Shown: piece after piece, positions 37,863 to 47,324 of the stretch
Numbering within the stretch: the first letter of the stretch is position 1
Layout: the number at the start of each line of letters is the position of its first letter
Assembly (NCBI GenBank): GCA_937123825.1
Contig: CAKZKQ010000015.1
Coordinates: forward strand, 1-47,325
Source: an uncultured Pseudomonadota bacterium
GTDB lineage: Bacteria; Myxococcota_A; Bradymonadia; Bradymonadales; GCA-2716585
Direction: 5' to 3'
DNA: 47,325 bases
Translations under genes and position numbers: made by a program
Notes under the pieces: model-generated
What the model saw: the letters and a program-made list of their open reading frames with translations, nothing else
Told to the model about the DNA's origin: nothing
Database searches by the model: none

Positions 37863-38362
37863 GGCTCCACCACCTTGCCGATCCCGCTGCGGGCGATCAT
37901 CTCATCAACATGCTCGGCCCTGGCCAGCCCACTCCAATACTCGCCGCCGTCCACCGTAATGATGTGCAAGCGGGTCCCAGCGCGGCCTTCGTGCCTGGCC
38001 TGAAGCAGCTCAACCCGGCTGCGCTCGACCTCCACCACGCGATGGGGGACGTAGTAGTGCAGTACGAGCTTGTCCTCATGCACATCCACGCGCTTAAAAG
38101 AGCCCCAACTGAACCAGTGCAAAAGCATGACCGTCATGGCCAGCGAACCCAGGACGATGACCGTGGTGGCCTGACGCGCCATGGGCGGCTCGGTGGCCAA
38201 CACCCGGCGCCGCGCGCGCACCTTGCGCAGTCCCACAAGCAACGCAGTCGTCGCCGCCACCGCAGCCCCAACCATGGTCCAGAAAAAGACGTGGTCTGGC
38301 ACCAGGAACCCCTGCGCCTTGGGCGCCAAAGTCATATAAAGTGTCGAGATGCTCTCATCCAC
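37859..38362 (-). CDS. Two-TM membrane protein with PH-like C-terminal domain
   Basis: 167 aa if the GTG at 38362 is used; the in-frame ATG at 38335 would give 158 aa. Neither has a clear ribosome site. Two hydrophobic helices (FFWTMVGAAVAATTALLVGL and TTVIVLGSLAMTVMLLHWF) are joined by an Arg-rich loop (RKVRARRR). A beta-rich tail follows (VDVHEDKLVLHYYVPHRVV to IITVDGGEYWSGL) that resembles bacterial PH-like domains seen in small membrane proteins. Coupled by ATGA to the BtuF-like gene. Unknown function. Divergent from the lipoprotein at 38497. Confidence 0.72.
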   Translation of the reverse strand: MDESISTLYMTLAPKAQGFLVPDHVFFWTMVGAAVAATTALLVGLRKVRARRRVLATEPPMARQATTVIVLGSLAMTVMLLHWFSWGSFKRVDVHEDKLVLHYYVPHRVVEVERSRVELLQARHEGRAGTRLHIITVDGGEYWSGLARAEHVDEMIARSGIGKVVEP

Positions 38363-38496
38363 AGGTCACACCCATCGCATTCGCCCATCCACCGGGCCGC
38401 TTGGCAGCCTTCAGGTCATGCTTCTCAAAGGCTGCCGCATGACTTATCGTCACGACGGTGCAGCATACTTTGGTTGTATACAAGGAGCCCGCTTTG

Positions 38497-39153
38497 ATGA
38501 TCCACCCCTGGACGATGATGGTAGTGATGCTGGTCACGCTGGCTGGTTGCATGGCCACAGCGCCGCAGACCCCAACCACCCAGAAATTTCCCCATGAGGC
38601 GCTGGTCACCACACTGACAGACACCGCGCTGCCCAGCCGTCAACCCATCGACAGCGCCGCCGTCAACCACCTAACCATCTACCAGGGCAAACCCGGCCAG
38701 GCGCTGGTGGCGGGCACGGTGCTCAAGCGCCTGCCCGACAACGACCCCCGCGCTGTCCAGAGCGCCGCCACAGGCAAGGTCGACCCACAAACCCACCCCT
38801 GGATCCCCGTCGAGGTGGTCGCGTCGCTGCACGCGCCTCAAAAGGGGTGGTTTGGCTGGGTTCACACCTCGGCGCTGACCCCTTCGCCCAACGCCCAAAG
38901 CCCCACCGGGACCCTCCTGGGCGCAGGGCTCAAAGCCGAGCGTCTTGCCGACAAAGCCTGGCTTTGCCAATGGCCCCACGGCGACCCCGAACCCGGCCCC
39001 AAATGCGAATTCCCCCTGCACCCCTCGCTGCCTCTCAAAGTCCACGGCTGCCAGAACGGCTACGCCCAGGTCTCTTTGTGGGATCCAGAGGGCGTCTTTG
39101 TCAGCGGCTTTGTCCGCGCCTCCGCCTTCAAAACATCCCCCTGCGGGCGCTGA
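38497..39153 (+). CDS. Lipoprotein with SH3-like segments, unknown function
   Basis: 218 aa. The ATG at 38497 has AAGGAG nine bases upstream; the earlier in-frame start at 38458 is unsupported. The signal peptide is MIHPWTMMVVMLVTLAGC. The mature part has beta-rich stretches spaced like SH3b modules (WIPVEVVASLHAPQKGWFG then WVHTSALTP, and later YAQVSLWDPEGVFVSGFV) with four Cys that could pair. Possibly a cell-wall-binding protein. A 10-bp perfect palindrome TTGTATACAA (38474-38483) sits right before the ribosome site, a CATACT hexamer (38464-38469) may be a -10 box, and the gene is divergent from 37859-38362. Confidence 0.75.
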   Translation: MIHPWTMMVVMLVTLAGCMATAPQTPTTQKFPHEALVTTLTDTALPSRQPIDSAAVNHLTIYQGKPGQALVAGTVLKRLPDNDPRAVQSAATGKVDPQTHPWIPVEVVASLHAPQKGWFGWVHTSALTPSPNAQSPTGTLLGAGLKAERLADKAWLCQWPHGDPEPGPKCEFPLHPSLPLKVHGCQNGYAQVSLWDPEGVFVSGFVRASAFKTSPCGR

Positions 39154-39310
39154 ACAACCCAAGCCCATCCTGCCCCATTTCAAGCCGCTCGCCTCACGGT
39201 AAAACCCACAAGCAAACCCCTGCGCCGCGCGTCCTTTCGCGTCGTTCTGTGACGCTCTGTGGAAGGTTGCACTCTTTACAGGTTGTCGCCATGATTGGGT
39301 CAAACCATAC

Positions 39311-39315
39311 GGAGG
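39311..39315 (+). promoter_or_regulatory. Ribosome binding site that fixes the 39322 GTG start
   Basis: GGAGG with a 6-nt spacer to GTG at 39322. The in-frame ATG at 39367 and TTG at 39295 lack such a site, so the GTG is the best start and gives a long basic n-region. Confidence 0.6.
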
Positions 39316-39321
39316 CCTTCC

Positions 39322-42300
39322 GTGCGCTCGATAAATCACTCCCTGAACCCACAATACCCCGCCACCATGGTCCCTGCGCAGCCCCAACACAGCGCAAAGA
39401 CAAGCCATGTGTGTGTTGTCTTGTCGTTGCTGTGTTGCCTGCTCTTGTTGATGGGTTGCAGCAATGGCGTGGACATTGTTGAGATTCCCGAAGTCGACGA
39501 TCTCAACAACGACACCAACAACGATCAAAACAACGATGAGAACAACGACACGACCTGCCCCGAACGCACCCAGCTCTGCGATGGGCAGTGCGTCACCGTT
39601 GATGTCTTCTCATGCCTTGATTGTTTGCCGTGTCCAGGCGTGCCCCAGGCCAACGCGCTCAGTTGCAGCGCTGACTTTGAGTGCACTTATGAGTGCGCCA
39701 GGGGGCGCGGTGACGCCAATGGAGACTTGTCCCAGGATCCGACAAGCGATGGGTGCGAGTGCATCATTGCAAATGGGGGACAAGAGGTCTGCGATGGTTT
39801 TGACGACGACTGCGACGGGCTGATCGACGAGGGCGTGCAAAACGTCTGCGGCGGTTGTGGAGAGTTGCAGGATGAACCCGGCCAACCCTGCGGGGCCGAA
39901 GAGTGCCCAGGCGTGTGGGACTGCACAGACGATGGGACCCAGGTCGTCTGTCAGGGCGACGGAGAAAACAGCACCGTCAACGAGTGTGGGGGCTGCGGCT
40001 CGCTGAGGTTCTCGGTGGGCGATCCGTGTGGTGAGTGCGGGCGCTACCAGTGTGAGGGGACCGATGCGCTGGTGTGCGTGGAAGAGCCCAAAACGTTCTA
40101 CAGGAACAATGACGGCGATGATTACGGTGATACCGAGGATTCCGCTGAGCTTTGCCAGGCAGACGGTCCGTATACGGCGCTCCTGAGCGGAGACTGCGAC
40201 GACACAAACGACAACATCAACCCAGCCGCCGAAGAAGCTTGCAACGGCATCGATGACAACTGCAACGGCGACATCGACGAAGGCGCTCAAAATGCCTGTG
40301 GCGGCTGCGGAGAGCTTCAGGGCATCCCCGGTACCGTTTGTGGTCAAGGCGCTTGTTTGGGTCAGTGGGCCTGCAACAGCGATGGCTCGGCGGTGATCTG
40401 CGAGGGGGACAACAACAACGGCTGTGGGGGTTGCGAGCCCCTTGAGGAGACTTTGGGACAGGAGTGCGGACAATGCGGCCGCTGGGCCTGTGATGGAGAA
40501 GAGAGCGTTGTTTGTGAAGAGACGCTGACGCAATATTTTCGAGACAGTGATGATGACAGCTTTGGGGTCAGCGGTGACTCGATCATGGCCTGCGAGCCGG
40601 AAGATAATTACAGAGCGACTCGGGGCGGCGACTGCAACGACAACGACCGCAATATTCGCCCCAACGCCGATGAGTTGTGCAACGGCACCGACGAAAACTG
40701 CAATGGCACCAACGACGCCAACGACTCGAATGTTCTGCTGGAGCGCTGTGACAACGTCGAGGGCGCCGTTGCAGTTGGATGCAACTCCAACGGCAAGTGT
40801 GTCTACGAGTGCCAGGAAGGCCTGGCGGATACCAACGGCGATTTGAATGAAGACAACAGCGATGGCTGTGACTGTCAGGTCGTCGAGGAAGTCTGCGACG
40901 GCGAGGACAACGACTGTGATGGTCAAATCGACGAGGGGCTGGGCGTTGCGGCATGCGAAAACGACCAGGGCCTTTGCCTGGGCGCGATGAGCCTCACCTG
41001 CGATCCGCAGTGCGACGACACCATCTACGCCGAGTACATCCAAAACGGCGGCAACGTCTTTGAGGCCGACTTTGAGGCCACCTGCGATCAGGCCGACAAC
41101 AACTGCGACGGCCAGACGGACGAAAACTGCTGTCCAAACAACACCGATCCAAACCTGATCGCGCTCAGGAACGAGCCCAACCCCACCATCACCCAGGCAC
41201 AGCCTCAGATGCTCTTTCACAACAGCGCCGGGGACATGACCGTCATCTGGGGTCAGTCACCGGAAGGAGAGCGCGAGGAGACAAGGGGAATGGTTTACAT
41301 CGCCAAACTCAGCCGCGACGGCAACGCGCTGATCGCGCCGCAAGGGTTTTCCACCCCCCCAGCCCAACGCAGGCCGCTGCTTGAGGTCAAAGATGACGGC
41401 ACCTTCATCGTCACGTACCTGGGTCCATCCAGCGAAATCTTTGCCACCTTCTTCAATGACGGCGCTCAGTGGGACGCTGTGCCCGAACCTGTGTCATCGG
41501 GCATCGTAAACGTCAGCCAGTGGGACACAGCCCCCCACCCTTTGGGAGTCCTTTTGTGGATGACCAACGAAGTGACAAATGACAACGAAGATATCCCAAC
41601 CAACACAGCCTCCATCAGCGTCATCAACGACGGAGTCTTGAGTCCCTCGCTCACACCCAAATTGGAAGAAGCCGTCTACAGAAACCCCAAAATGGTCCAA
41701 ACCACCGACAATCGACTCTTGTGCGGCATTCAATCCTCGGGCAGCGCCCTGAACAACGAGTCGAGCTACCCCCTTGAGCTCTACACCCAAAACGCCGAGG
41801 TGCTCAATGAGGGCCTCATCTCCTTTGGCAACCCCATAGACGACGTGCTCGATGGTCAGTACGCGTTGGCCTCTCTTGAGGGCAACAAGCCGCTCATGGT
41901 GGCCTACGTCCAGGTGGTCGGCAATCAGCGCCGTTTGGTCACGCGCGCCTATGATTCCGACGGCACAAACCCCGTGCAAACCAATGTGGACATCCTCGAC
42001 GTCCCCAACACAATCGGCAACCTTCAATTGAGCATCGTGGACTCACACTACCTCTTGACCTGGGCTGTGGGTGGCAACCAATCGACCCTCAAAGCCGCCT
42101 GGTTTGACACCAACGGCAACCCCATCGAAGGCCACCCAGTCATCCAGAACGACTTTTCAATTCGAGGTGGCTACCACCTGGTCCGCTCGCCGCCCAGAGA
42201 ACAGGGCGCCCCAAGCTGGTATGCCCTGGTCCAAAGTGGCGAAGAGGCGGGCGTCAATGGCATCGCAAACAGCAGAGCCTATCTGCGCCAACTCACCCTG

Positions 42301-42336
42301 GATTTCGACCAGAAACTCTGCTTTGACGCTCCCTGA
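39322..42336 (+). CDS. MopE-repeat lipoprotein A of a tandem pair, with NND spacer
   Basis: 1004 aa from the GTG. A 45-residue leader with an unusually long n-region ends in LLLLMGCSNG. Mature layout: acidic patch (VDIVEIPEVDDL), NND spacer (coding DNA 39502-39550), a Cys-rich head (CPERTQLCDGQC and CLDCLPCPGVPQ), then about five MopE-type metal-binding repeats (CDGFDDDCDGLIDEG and relatives) interleaved with CGGCGxL modules. The final 400 residues are a Cys-poor beta-rich domain of propeller type (TQAQPQMLFHNSAGDMTVIW, LASLEGNKPLMVAYVQVVG). Surface-exposed binding protein of unknown ligand. Same architecture and many identical stretches in the next gene, so the two arose by tandem duplication. 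Confidence 0.87.
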   Translation: MRSINHSLNPQYPATMVPAQPQHSAKTSHVCVVLSLLCCLLLLMGCSNGVDIVEIPEVDDLNNDTNNDQNNDENNDTTCPERTQLCDGQCVTVDVFSCLDCLPCPGVPQANALSCSADFECTYECARGRGDANGDLSQDPTSDGCECIIANGGQEVCDGFDDDCDGLIDEGVQNVCGGCGELQDEPGQPCGAEECPGVWDCTDDGTQVVCQGDGENSTVNECGGCGSLRFSVGDPCGECGRYQCEGTDALVCVEEPKTFYRNNDGDDYGDTEDSAELCQADGPYTALLSGDCDDTNDNINPAAEEACNGIDDNCNGDIDEGAQNACGGCGELQGIPGTVCGQGACLGQWACNSDGSAVICEGDNNNGCGGCEPLEETLGQECGQCGRWACDGEESVVCEETLTQYFRDSDDDSFGVSGDSIMACEPEDNYRATRGGDCNDNDRNIRPNADELCNGTDENCNGTNDANDSNVLLERCDNVEGAVAVGCNSNGKCVYECQEGLADTNGDLNEDNSDGCDCQVVEEVCDGEDNDCDGQIDEGLGVAACENDQGLCLGAMSLTCDPQCDDTIYAEYIQNGGNVFEADFEATCDQADNNCDGQTDENCCPNNTDPNLIALRNEPNPTITQAQPQMLFHNSAGDMTVIWGQSPEGEREETRGMVYIAKLSRDGNALIAPQGFSTPPAQRRPLLEVKDDGTFIVTYLGPSSEIFATFFNDGAQWDAVPEPVSSGIVNVSQWDTAPHPLGVLLWMTNEVTNDNEDIPTNTASISVINDGVLSPSLTPKLEEAVYRNPKMVQTTDNRLLCGIQSSGSALNNESSYPLELYTQNAEVLNEGLISFGNPIDDVLDGQYALASLEGNKPLMVAYVQVVGNQRRLVTRAYDSDGTNPVQTNVDILDVPNTIGNLQLSIVDSHYLLTWAVGGNQSTLKAAWFDTNGNPIEGHPVIQNDFSIRGGYHLVRSPPREQGAPSWYALVQSGEEAGVNGIANSRAYLRQLTLDFDQKLCFDAP

Positions 42337-42600
42337 GCACATCAAACACTGCGCTTCGCATGCCTCCCTCCGCCATCCAACCCCCCATACAGTTTATCCC
42401 ACCGCCTTCAGCAGATGGCCTGCGAGCCTTTGAAAATCTCAGTTTTCTCAGGACTGACTCACATAGCTGAAAATAGTTCGCACTGTATTTTTCACAGCAA
42501 TCCCCTGTCTGTCGGCATCCCACCTGCACCCATGATATACGACACATTTTGGGGAGTTGCGCCGTCGAATGCCCGTGGCCATGATCAGTTCAAACAGGCG

Positions 42601-42604
42601 GGAG
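42601..42604 (+). promoter_or_regulatory. Ribosome binding site that fixes the 42612 GTG start
   Basis: GGAG with a 7-nt spacer to GTG at 42612. The later in-frame ATG at 42708 would leave a signal peptide with no basic residue and has no ribosome site. Confidence 0.55.
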
Positions 42605-42611
42605 ATAACCT

Positions 42612-45593
42612 GTGCATCGGCACACAAAATCAATGCAGCAAAACCAAAACCAATCTATCTTTTCAAAATCAACATCGACAAATACGAGATCGACACTGCT
42701 CGACGCGATGACCAGTGTCCAAGCGATGTGGTTGTTATTATGTATTCTCTTCTCACTTTCTGCATGCAGCAATGGCGTTGAGTTGACCCCGGTTCCTTCA
42801 CCGCCGATTGATGACAACAACAGCATCATCTGCCCAGAAGGGACCCAACTTTGTGGCGGCCGATGCACGACCATTGATGTGCGTTCTTGTCATAACTGCC
42901 TGCCATGTCCGGGTGTGCCTCAAGCAGACGCACTGAGCTGCAACAGCGACTTTGAGTGCAGCTACATCTGCATCGCCGATCGCAAAGACGCCAATGGGGA
43001 TTTGTCGAGCGGTGCGGGGGGAGACGGCTGTGAATGTCTTGTCCGAAATGGGGGGCAGGAGCTCTGCGATGGTTTTGACGATGACTGCGACGGCCAGATT
43101 GACGAAGGCGTGCAAAACGCCTGCGGCGGCTGTGGCCCATTGCAAGAAGAACCGGGGCTGGGTTGCGGCGCACAGGAGTGTCCAGGCGTCTGGACCTGCA
43201 CTGACGACCGGAGCGCGGTTGTTTGCCAGAGTGAGGGTGAAGACGGCACCGTCAACGAGTGTGGGGGCTGCGGCCCCCTGGACAACTCGGTGGGGGAACC
43301 CTGCGGTGATTGTGGGCAGTGGCGCTGTGATGGGGACGATGCGCTGGTGTGTGTGGAGGCCCCCACACTCTTCTTCAGGGACTCTGACGGCGACAACCAC
43401 GGCGACGCTGATGACGCCCGTGAGTTTTGCCAGCCACAAGGCGAGTATACGGCGCGTGTGGATGGTGACTGCGATGATGCCAACCCCAATGTTCATCCAG
43501 AAAGCGCCGAGGCCTGCAATGGCATCGACGACAACTGCAACGGCGATGCCGACGAGGGCGTCCTCAACGCCTGTGGGGGTTGCGGTGCGTTGCAAGGCTC
43601 GCCAGGAGACGACTGTGGTCAGGACAGTTGCCAGGGCCAATGGGTCTGCATCGCCAACAACTCGGCGGTGAGCTGCGAGGGCGACAACAACAACGGGTGC
43701 GGGGGCTGCGAACCGCTGCAGGGGCGCGTTGGGGAGCCCTGCGGTGCATGCGGGACCTGGGCCTGTGATGGAGACAACGCCGTTGTGTGCACCGAAGCGC
43801 AGACCGAGTACTTCAAGGACAGCGATGACGACGGCTTTGGGGTCGATGGTGACTCGCGCCTGGCCTGTGGCCCGCAGGAGAACTACAGAGCGACCAGGGG
43901 CGGCGACTGCAACGACAACGACAGCCGAATCAAACCCGGCGCCGACGAACTCTGCAACGGCTTTGATGACAACTGCAATGGCGTCGGCGACGCCAGTGAC
44001 TCGGATGTCCTGCTGGAGCGCTGTGACGACGTTGTGGGCGCCGCGGCGGTCGGCTGCGATCTCGCTGGCCAGTGTGTGTATGGATGCCAGGACGGACAAG
44101 TGGACGTCAACGGCGATCTGGACCAACCCTTTGGCGATGGGTGCGAGTGTCAGATCAGCCGGGAAGTCTGCGACGGTGTGGACAACGACTGTGATGGTCA
44201 GATCGACGAAGAGGGTGTCCTGGCGGCGTGCGACAACACCCTGGGGTTGTGTCAGGGCGCCATGAGCCCCACCTGTGACCCACAGTGCAGCGACGACATC
44301 TACGCCACCCACATCCAAAGCAGCAACAACACCTTTGAAGCCGACGTTGAGGCGACCTGCGATGGCTTTGACAACAACTGCGACGGTCAAACGGACGAAA
44401 ACTGCTGCGCAGACGGAGACCAGGACCTGATTCGGTTGGGAGGCCTCATCAGAAACAACATCACCCAGACACAACCCCAAATGTTCTTCAACAACAATGA
44501 AGGGGACATGACCGTCGTCTGGGGAGAATTTTTCAGAGGTGAGTTGGGCCTGAGCGTTGGGGACGTCTACATCACCAAGATCGACCGTCATGGGGATGTG
44601 TTGTTGGCGCAGCAGCGCTTTCCGTCCATCGAGCAGCAACGCCAGCCGTTGCTCGACGTCGCTGAAGACGGCACTTTTATGGTCGCCTACCTGGGTCCAC
44701 AGAACGGGTTCTTTGCCACCTTTTTTGCCCAGGGTGCCCAGTGGAACACCATACCCAACCCGGTGCCATCGGACTTTACCCTCATCGACCAATGGGACGC
44801 CGTCTACAGGGCCAACACGGCCATTGTGTGGTTTACCCAGAACACTCTGGAGACCCACAACGAGGTGTTCATGGGCGCCCTGTCTGAGCAAGGGCCGTCC
44901 ACGCTCACAGGTCCCAAACTGGACGGGGCCTTCTACAGGCACCCCAAAATGGTCCGTGCCTCCAACGACCATCTTTTGTGTGGTGTCCAAGCTTCGGACG
45001 GCTTCTTGAACATTGGCGGAGGCTACACCCTTGAGCTCTACACCCAGGACGCCAACGACCTCAACAGCGGGCTGACCAACCTGGGCGAACCCATCGAAGG
45101 CGTGTTTGAGGGCCAATACGCGTTGGCCTCTCTTGAGGGCGACCGCCCCAATATGGTGGCTTATGTCCATGTCGGGGACACCCAACACCACCTGATTGCG
45201 CGGGCCTACACCCTCGATGGCTCGGACCACATCCAAATCAACGTGGACACCACTGACACGTCCAACACCATCCACAACCTGCGGCTGACCACGGTGGATT
45301 CACTCTACCTATTGACCTGGAGCGTCAACGGCAATCAGCCCACGCTCAAAGCGGCCTGGTTTGACACCAGCGGCGCCCTCATCGAGGGCCCTTCCATCAT
45401 TCAGGATGACTTCTCCATCCGCGGAGGCTACCAGCTTGTCAGATCGCCGCCCAGAGCCCATGGCGCCCCCAGTTGGTACAGCCTGGTTCAAAGCGGCAAA
45501 GAGACCAGCGCTGTCGACAACACCTCTCCCAGAGCCTACCTGCGCCACTTTGACCCGAGCTTTGGCCAAAAGCTCTGCTTTGGTGCCCCTTGA
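42612..45593 (+). CDS. MopE-repeat lipoprotein B of the tandem pair, spacer lost
   Basis: 993 aa. Closely related to the gene at 39322 over its whole length: same lipobox context (CSNGVEL), same Cys-rich head (CPEGTQLCGGRC), same order of MopE-type repeats and CGGCGPL modules, same C-terminal propeller-like domain (TQPQMFFNNNEGDMTVVWGE, LASLEGDRPNMVAYVHVG). The NND spacer found in paralogue A is absent here; a short TPVPSPPIDDNNS replaces it. Surface protein with many disulfides and predicted Ca2+ binding. The 275-bp gap before it has no recognised terminator and is more AT-rich than the coding DNA, so it likely has its own promoter. Confidence 0.87.
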   Translation: MHRHTKSMQQNQNQSIFSKSTSTNTRSTLLDAMTSVQAMWLLLCILFSLSACSNGVELTPVPSPPIDDNNSIICPEGTQLCGGRCTTIDVRSCHNCLPCPGVPQADALSCNSDFECSYICIADRKDANGDLSSGAGGDGCECLVRNGGQELCDGFDDDCDGQIDEGVQNACGGCGPLQEEPGLGCGAQECPGVWTCTDDRSAVVCQSEGEDGTVNECGGCGPLDNSVGEPCGDCGQWRCDGDDALVCVEAPTLFFRDSDGDNHGDADDAREFCQPQGEYTARVDGDCDDANPNVHPESAEACNGIDDNCNGDADEGVLNACGGCGALQGSPGDDCGQDSCQGQWVCIANNSAVSCEGDNNNGCGGCEPLQGRVGEPCGACGTWACDGDNAVVCTEAQTEYFKDSDDDGFGVDGDSRLACGPQENYRATRGGDCNDNDSRIKPGADELCNGFDDNCNGVGDASDSDVLLERCDDVVGAAAVGCDLAGQCVYGCQDGQVDVNGDLDQPFGDGCECQISREVCDGVDNDCDGQIDEEGVLAACDNTLGLCQGAMSPTCDPQCSDDIYATHIQSSNNTFEADVEATCDGFDNNCDGQTDENCCADGDQDLIRLGGLIRNNITQTQPQMFFNNNEGDMTVVWGEFFRGELGLSVGDVYITKIDRHGDVLLAQQRFPSIEQQRQPLLDVAEDGTFMVAYLGPQNGFFATFFAQGAQWNTIPNPVPSDFTLIDQWDAVYRANTAIVWFTQNTLETHNEVFMGALSEQGPSTLTGPKLDGAFYRHPKMVRASNDHLLCGVQASDGFLNIGGGYTLELYTQDANDLNSGLTNLGEPIEGVFEGQYALASLEGDRPNMVAYVHVGDTQHHLIARAYTLDGSDHIQINVDTTDTSNTIHNLRLTTVDSLYLLTWSVNGNQPTLKAAWFDTSGALIEGPSIIQDDFSIRGGYQLVRSPPRAHGAPSWYSLVQSGKETSAVDNTSPRAYLRHFDPSFGQKLCFGAP

Positions 45594-45865
45594 GCCTTCC
45601 CATCCCTCTCAACACAGCCCATCCCCTCCCATCCCGACACCACCGCACGCGCAACGTTGGTTGCCCCCACGGATTTTGCTATGTTGACACGGTCGACAAT
45701 GGGGCGTCTGACAAGGGGACGTCCTGGGACAGTGCCGCAGCATTGTCCCGTCGCTGTGGTTGTGTGGTTGTGTAGAAGGGGGCGAGCGTGTTGGAAAGGC
45801 ACGAGGGGTGTGTTTCTGGGCGCGCTGGCAGGTTTTCGAGGATGGGTTGAAGGATGAAGGGTTCC

Positions 45866-47116
45866 ATGATGATGCGCAAAACACTCTTGTTGGCGGCGTT
45901 GATGCTGGCTTCGGTTTGGACGACGGGTTGTGGAGATGACGCGGGCGCAAACAACAACATCACCACCGGCGAAGACGAGAACAACGACACCAACAACGAC
46001 GGGAACAACGACCAGAACAACGACCAAAACAACGCGGGCAACAACGACACCAACAACGATCAAAACAACGACGTTGCCTGCGATCAGTTGCCAGCCCTGG
46101 AGGAGCCTTCGGCCGTCGCGCTGACCTACCGCGACCAGGACCGCTCTGATGAGAGCACCTACAAGGGCGGCTATGAGGGGGGCCGAGATGAGCTTCTGGG
46201 CGGTGTCACCATCACCCTTCAGGGCGAAGGCGGCGCGGCGCAGACTGCCACGACCTGCGCCGACGGGCGAGCAGGGTTTGGCGGCCTTGAAGAGGGCGCC
46301 TATTTGATGTCCGCCGACCTGCCTGAGGGCATCTGTGGTCAGCGCAACTGCATGCGCCGGTTGCCGCAGGCGATTGCGGAGGGCGAGGTCAAGATCGTCA
46401 CCTTTGGCGACAGCGTTCCGGTCCAGGGTGACGCGCCATTCTTTCCCAGCCGTCTGGCCGACTTGATGGCCCCGCTGGCCACCATCGACAACCAGAACGT
46501 GGCTGTGGGCGGTACAACCAGCGTCGCGTGGCTTCCAGGCCGCCAGCGCTTCGAAGAGCGCCTGATGCCCCAGGTCCCCGACGCCGACGTCATCCTGATC
46601 TCGCTTGGCGGCAACGACATCCTGGCCTTTGTCCAGGGGCTGCTGGCCGACCCCAGCGTCCTCAACGACATCCCCGCCCTCATCCCCCAGGTTGAGGCCG
46701 TCGTCGTCCAGGTGGTGGAGAACATCCTTGAGACCGTCGCCGCCATCCGCGAAGTCAACAACACCGCCGACATCGTCTACGTCCTCTACCCCGACTACTC
46801 ACTGGCGACCAGCAACCAGCTCTGGGGATTGGTCAACACCGTCGTCGGCGCAGAGACGGTCTCTGAGCTGCTCGAAGTGGCCCGCAGCAGCATCCCCGAA
46901 GACTCCGGGATTCTGCTGGTGGACATCTACGGCGCCTCCGACGGCCTGGCCCTCGACGACTACCTCTTTGACCCGCTGCACTTCAACAACTTCGGCCAGA
47001 CCCTCTACGCCGAAGAGATCTTCAAAGCCCTCGGAGGCGTCCTGGTTGGCCCCAGCCCGCTGAGCTTCGGCGAGCGAACCCCTCTGGGCCTCCAGCAGCA
47101 GTTCAGCGTCAAATAA
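45866..47116 (+). CDS. NND-spacer SGNH/GDSL-family hydrolase lipoprotein
   Basis: 416 aa from the ATG at 45866 (GAAGG five bases upstream); two more in-frame ATGs follow at once and one lies at 45854, so the exact start is uncertain. The lipoprotein signal ends SVWTTGCGDD. An NND spacer (coding DNA 45976-46074) leads to a small beta domain resembling a carboxypeptidase-regulatory/Cna-B-like module (LLGGVTITLQGEGG). The SGNH esterase/lipase domain has block I VTFGDSVP (nucleophile Ser about 183), block III SLGGNDIL (oxyanion Asn) and block V FDPLHFNNFGQ (catalytic Asp and His). The catalytic set is complete. Probable surface esterase acting on lipids, acylated sugars or polymers. A TTGACA lies at 45684-45689 upstream without a good -10. 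Confidence 0.9.
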   Translation: MMMRKTLLLAALMLASVWTTGCGDDAGANNNITTGEDENNDTNNDGNNDQNNDQNNAGNNDTNNDQNNDVACDQLPALEEPSAVALTYRDQDRSDESTYKGGYEGGRDELLGGVTITLQGEGGAAQTATTCADGRAGFGGLEEGAYLMSADLPEGICGQRNCMRRLPQAIAEGEVKIVTFGDSVPVQGDAPFFPSRLADLMAPLATIDNQNVAVGGTTSVAWLPGRQRFEERLMPQVPDADVILISLGGNDILAFVQGLLADPSVLNDIPALIPQVEAVVVQVVENILETVAAIREVNNTADIVYVLYPDYSLATSNQLWGLVNTVVGAETVSELLEVARSSIPEDSGILLVDIYGASDGLALDDYLFDPLHFNNFGQTLYAEEIFKALGGVLVGPSPLSFGERTPLGLQQQFSVK

Positions 47117-47324
47117 GCGATTGTAGCGCTTCCTGCAGGGTCAACGGCCTGGGGTCTGGGCTTTGCTGTGGGAGCGCCCTTGATTTGTGGCAGGTGGCTT
47201 TGTTGGGTGACCCTGGCAGTTAGTGTCAGGCGATTGTAGCGCTCACAAGGGGTCACGTCGCTGGGGGTTGGCTTTGTTGTGGGAGCGCGGTTGATTTGGG
47301 ACAGGCGGCTTTGTTGGGTGACCC
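47117..47324. repeat. Two copies of a ~95-bp direct repeat, 113-bp period, array likely continues past the window
   Basis: Copies at 47117-47213 and 47230-47324 both start GCGATTGTAGCGCT and end GGCTTTGTTGGGTGACCC, with a shared middle block (GTGGGAGCGC, then TTGATTT). The first copy begins on the base after the esterase stop codon, and the second ends one base before the window edge. The 16-bp linker between them is unrelated. Confidence 0.85.

Noticed and set aside
42798..45275. 825-codon open frame antisense to the second MopE-repeat gene, with similar frames at 39610-41220 and 28705-30027
   Set aside because: Same compositional mirror effect. No start sites or recognisable domains, and the sense strand is clearly coding.
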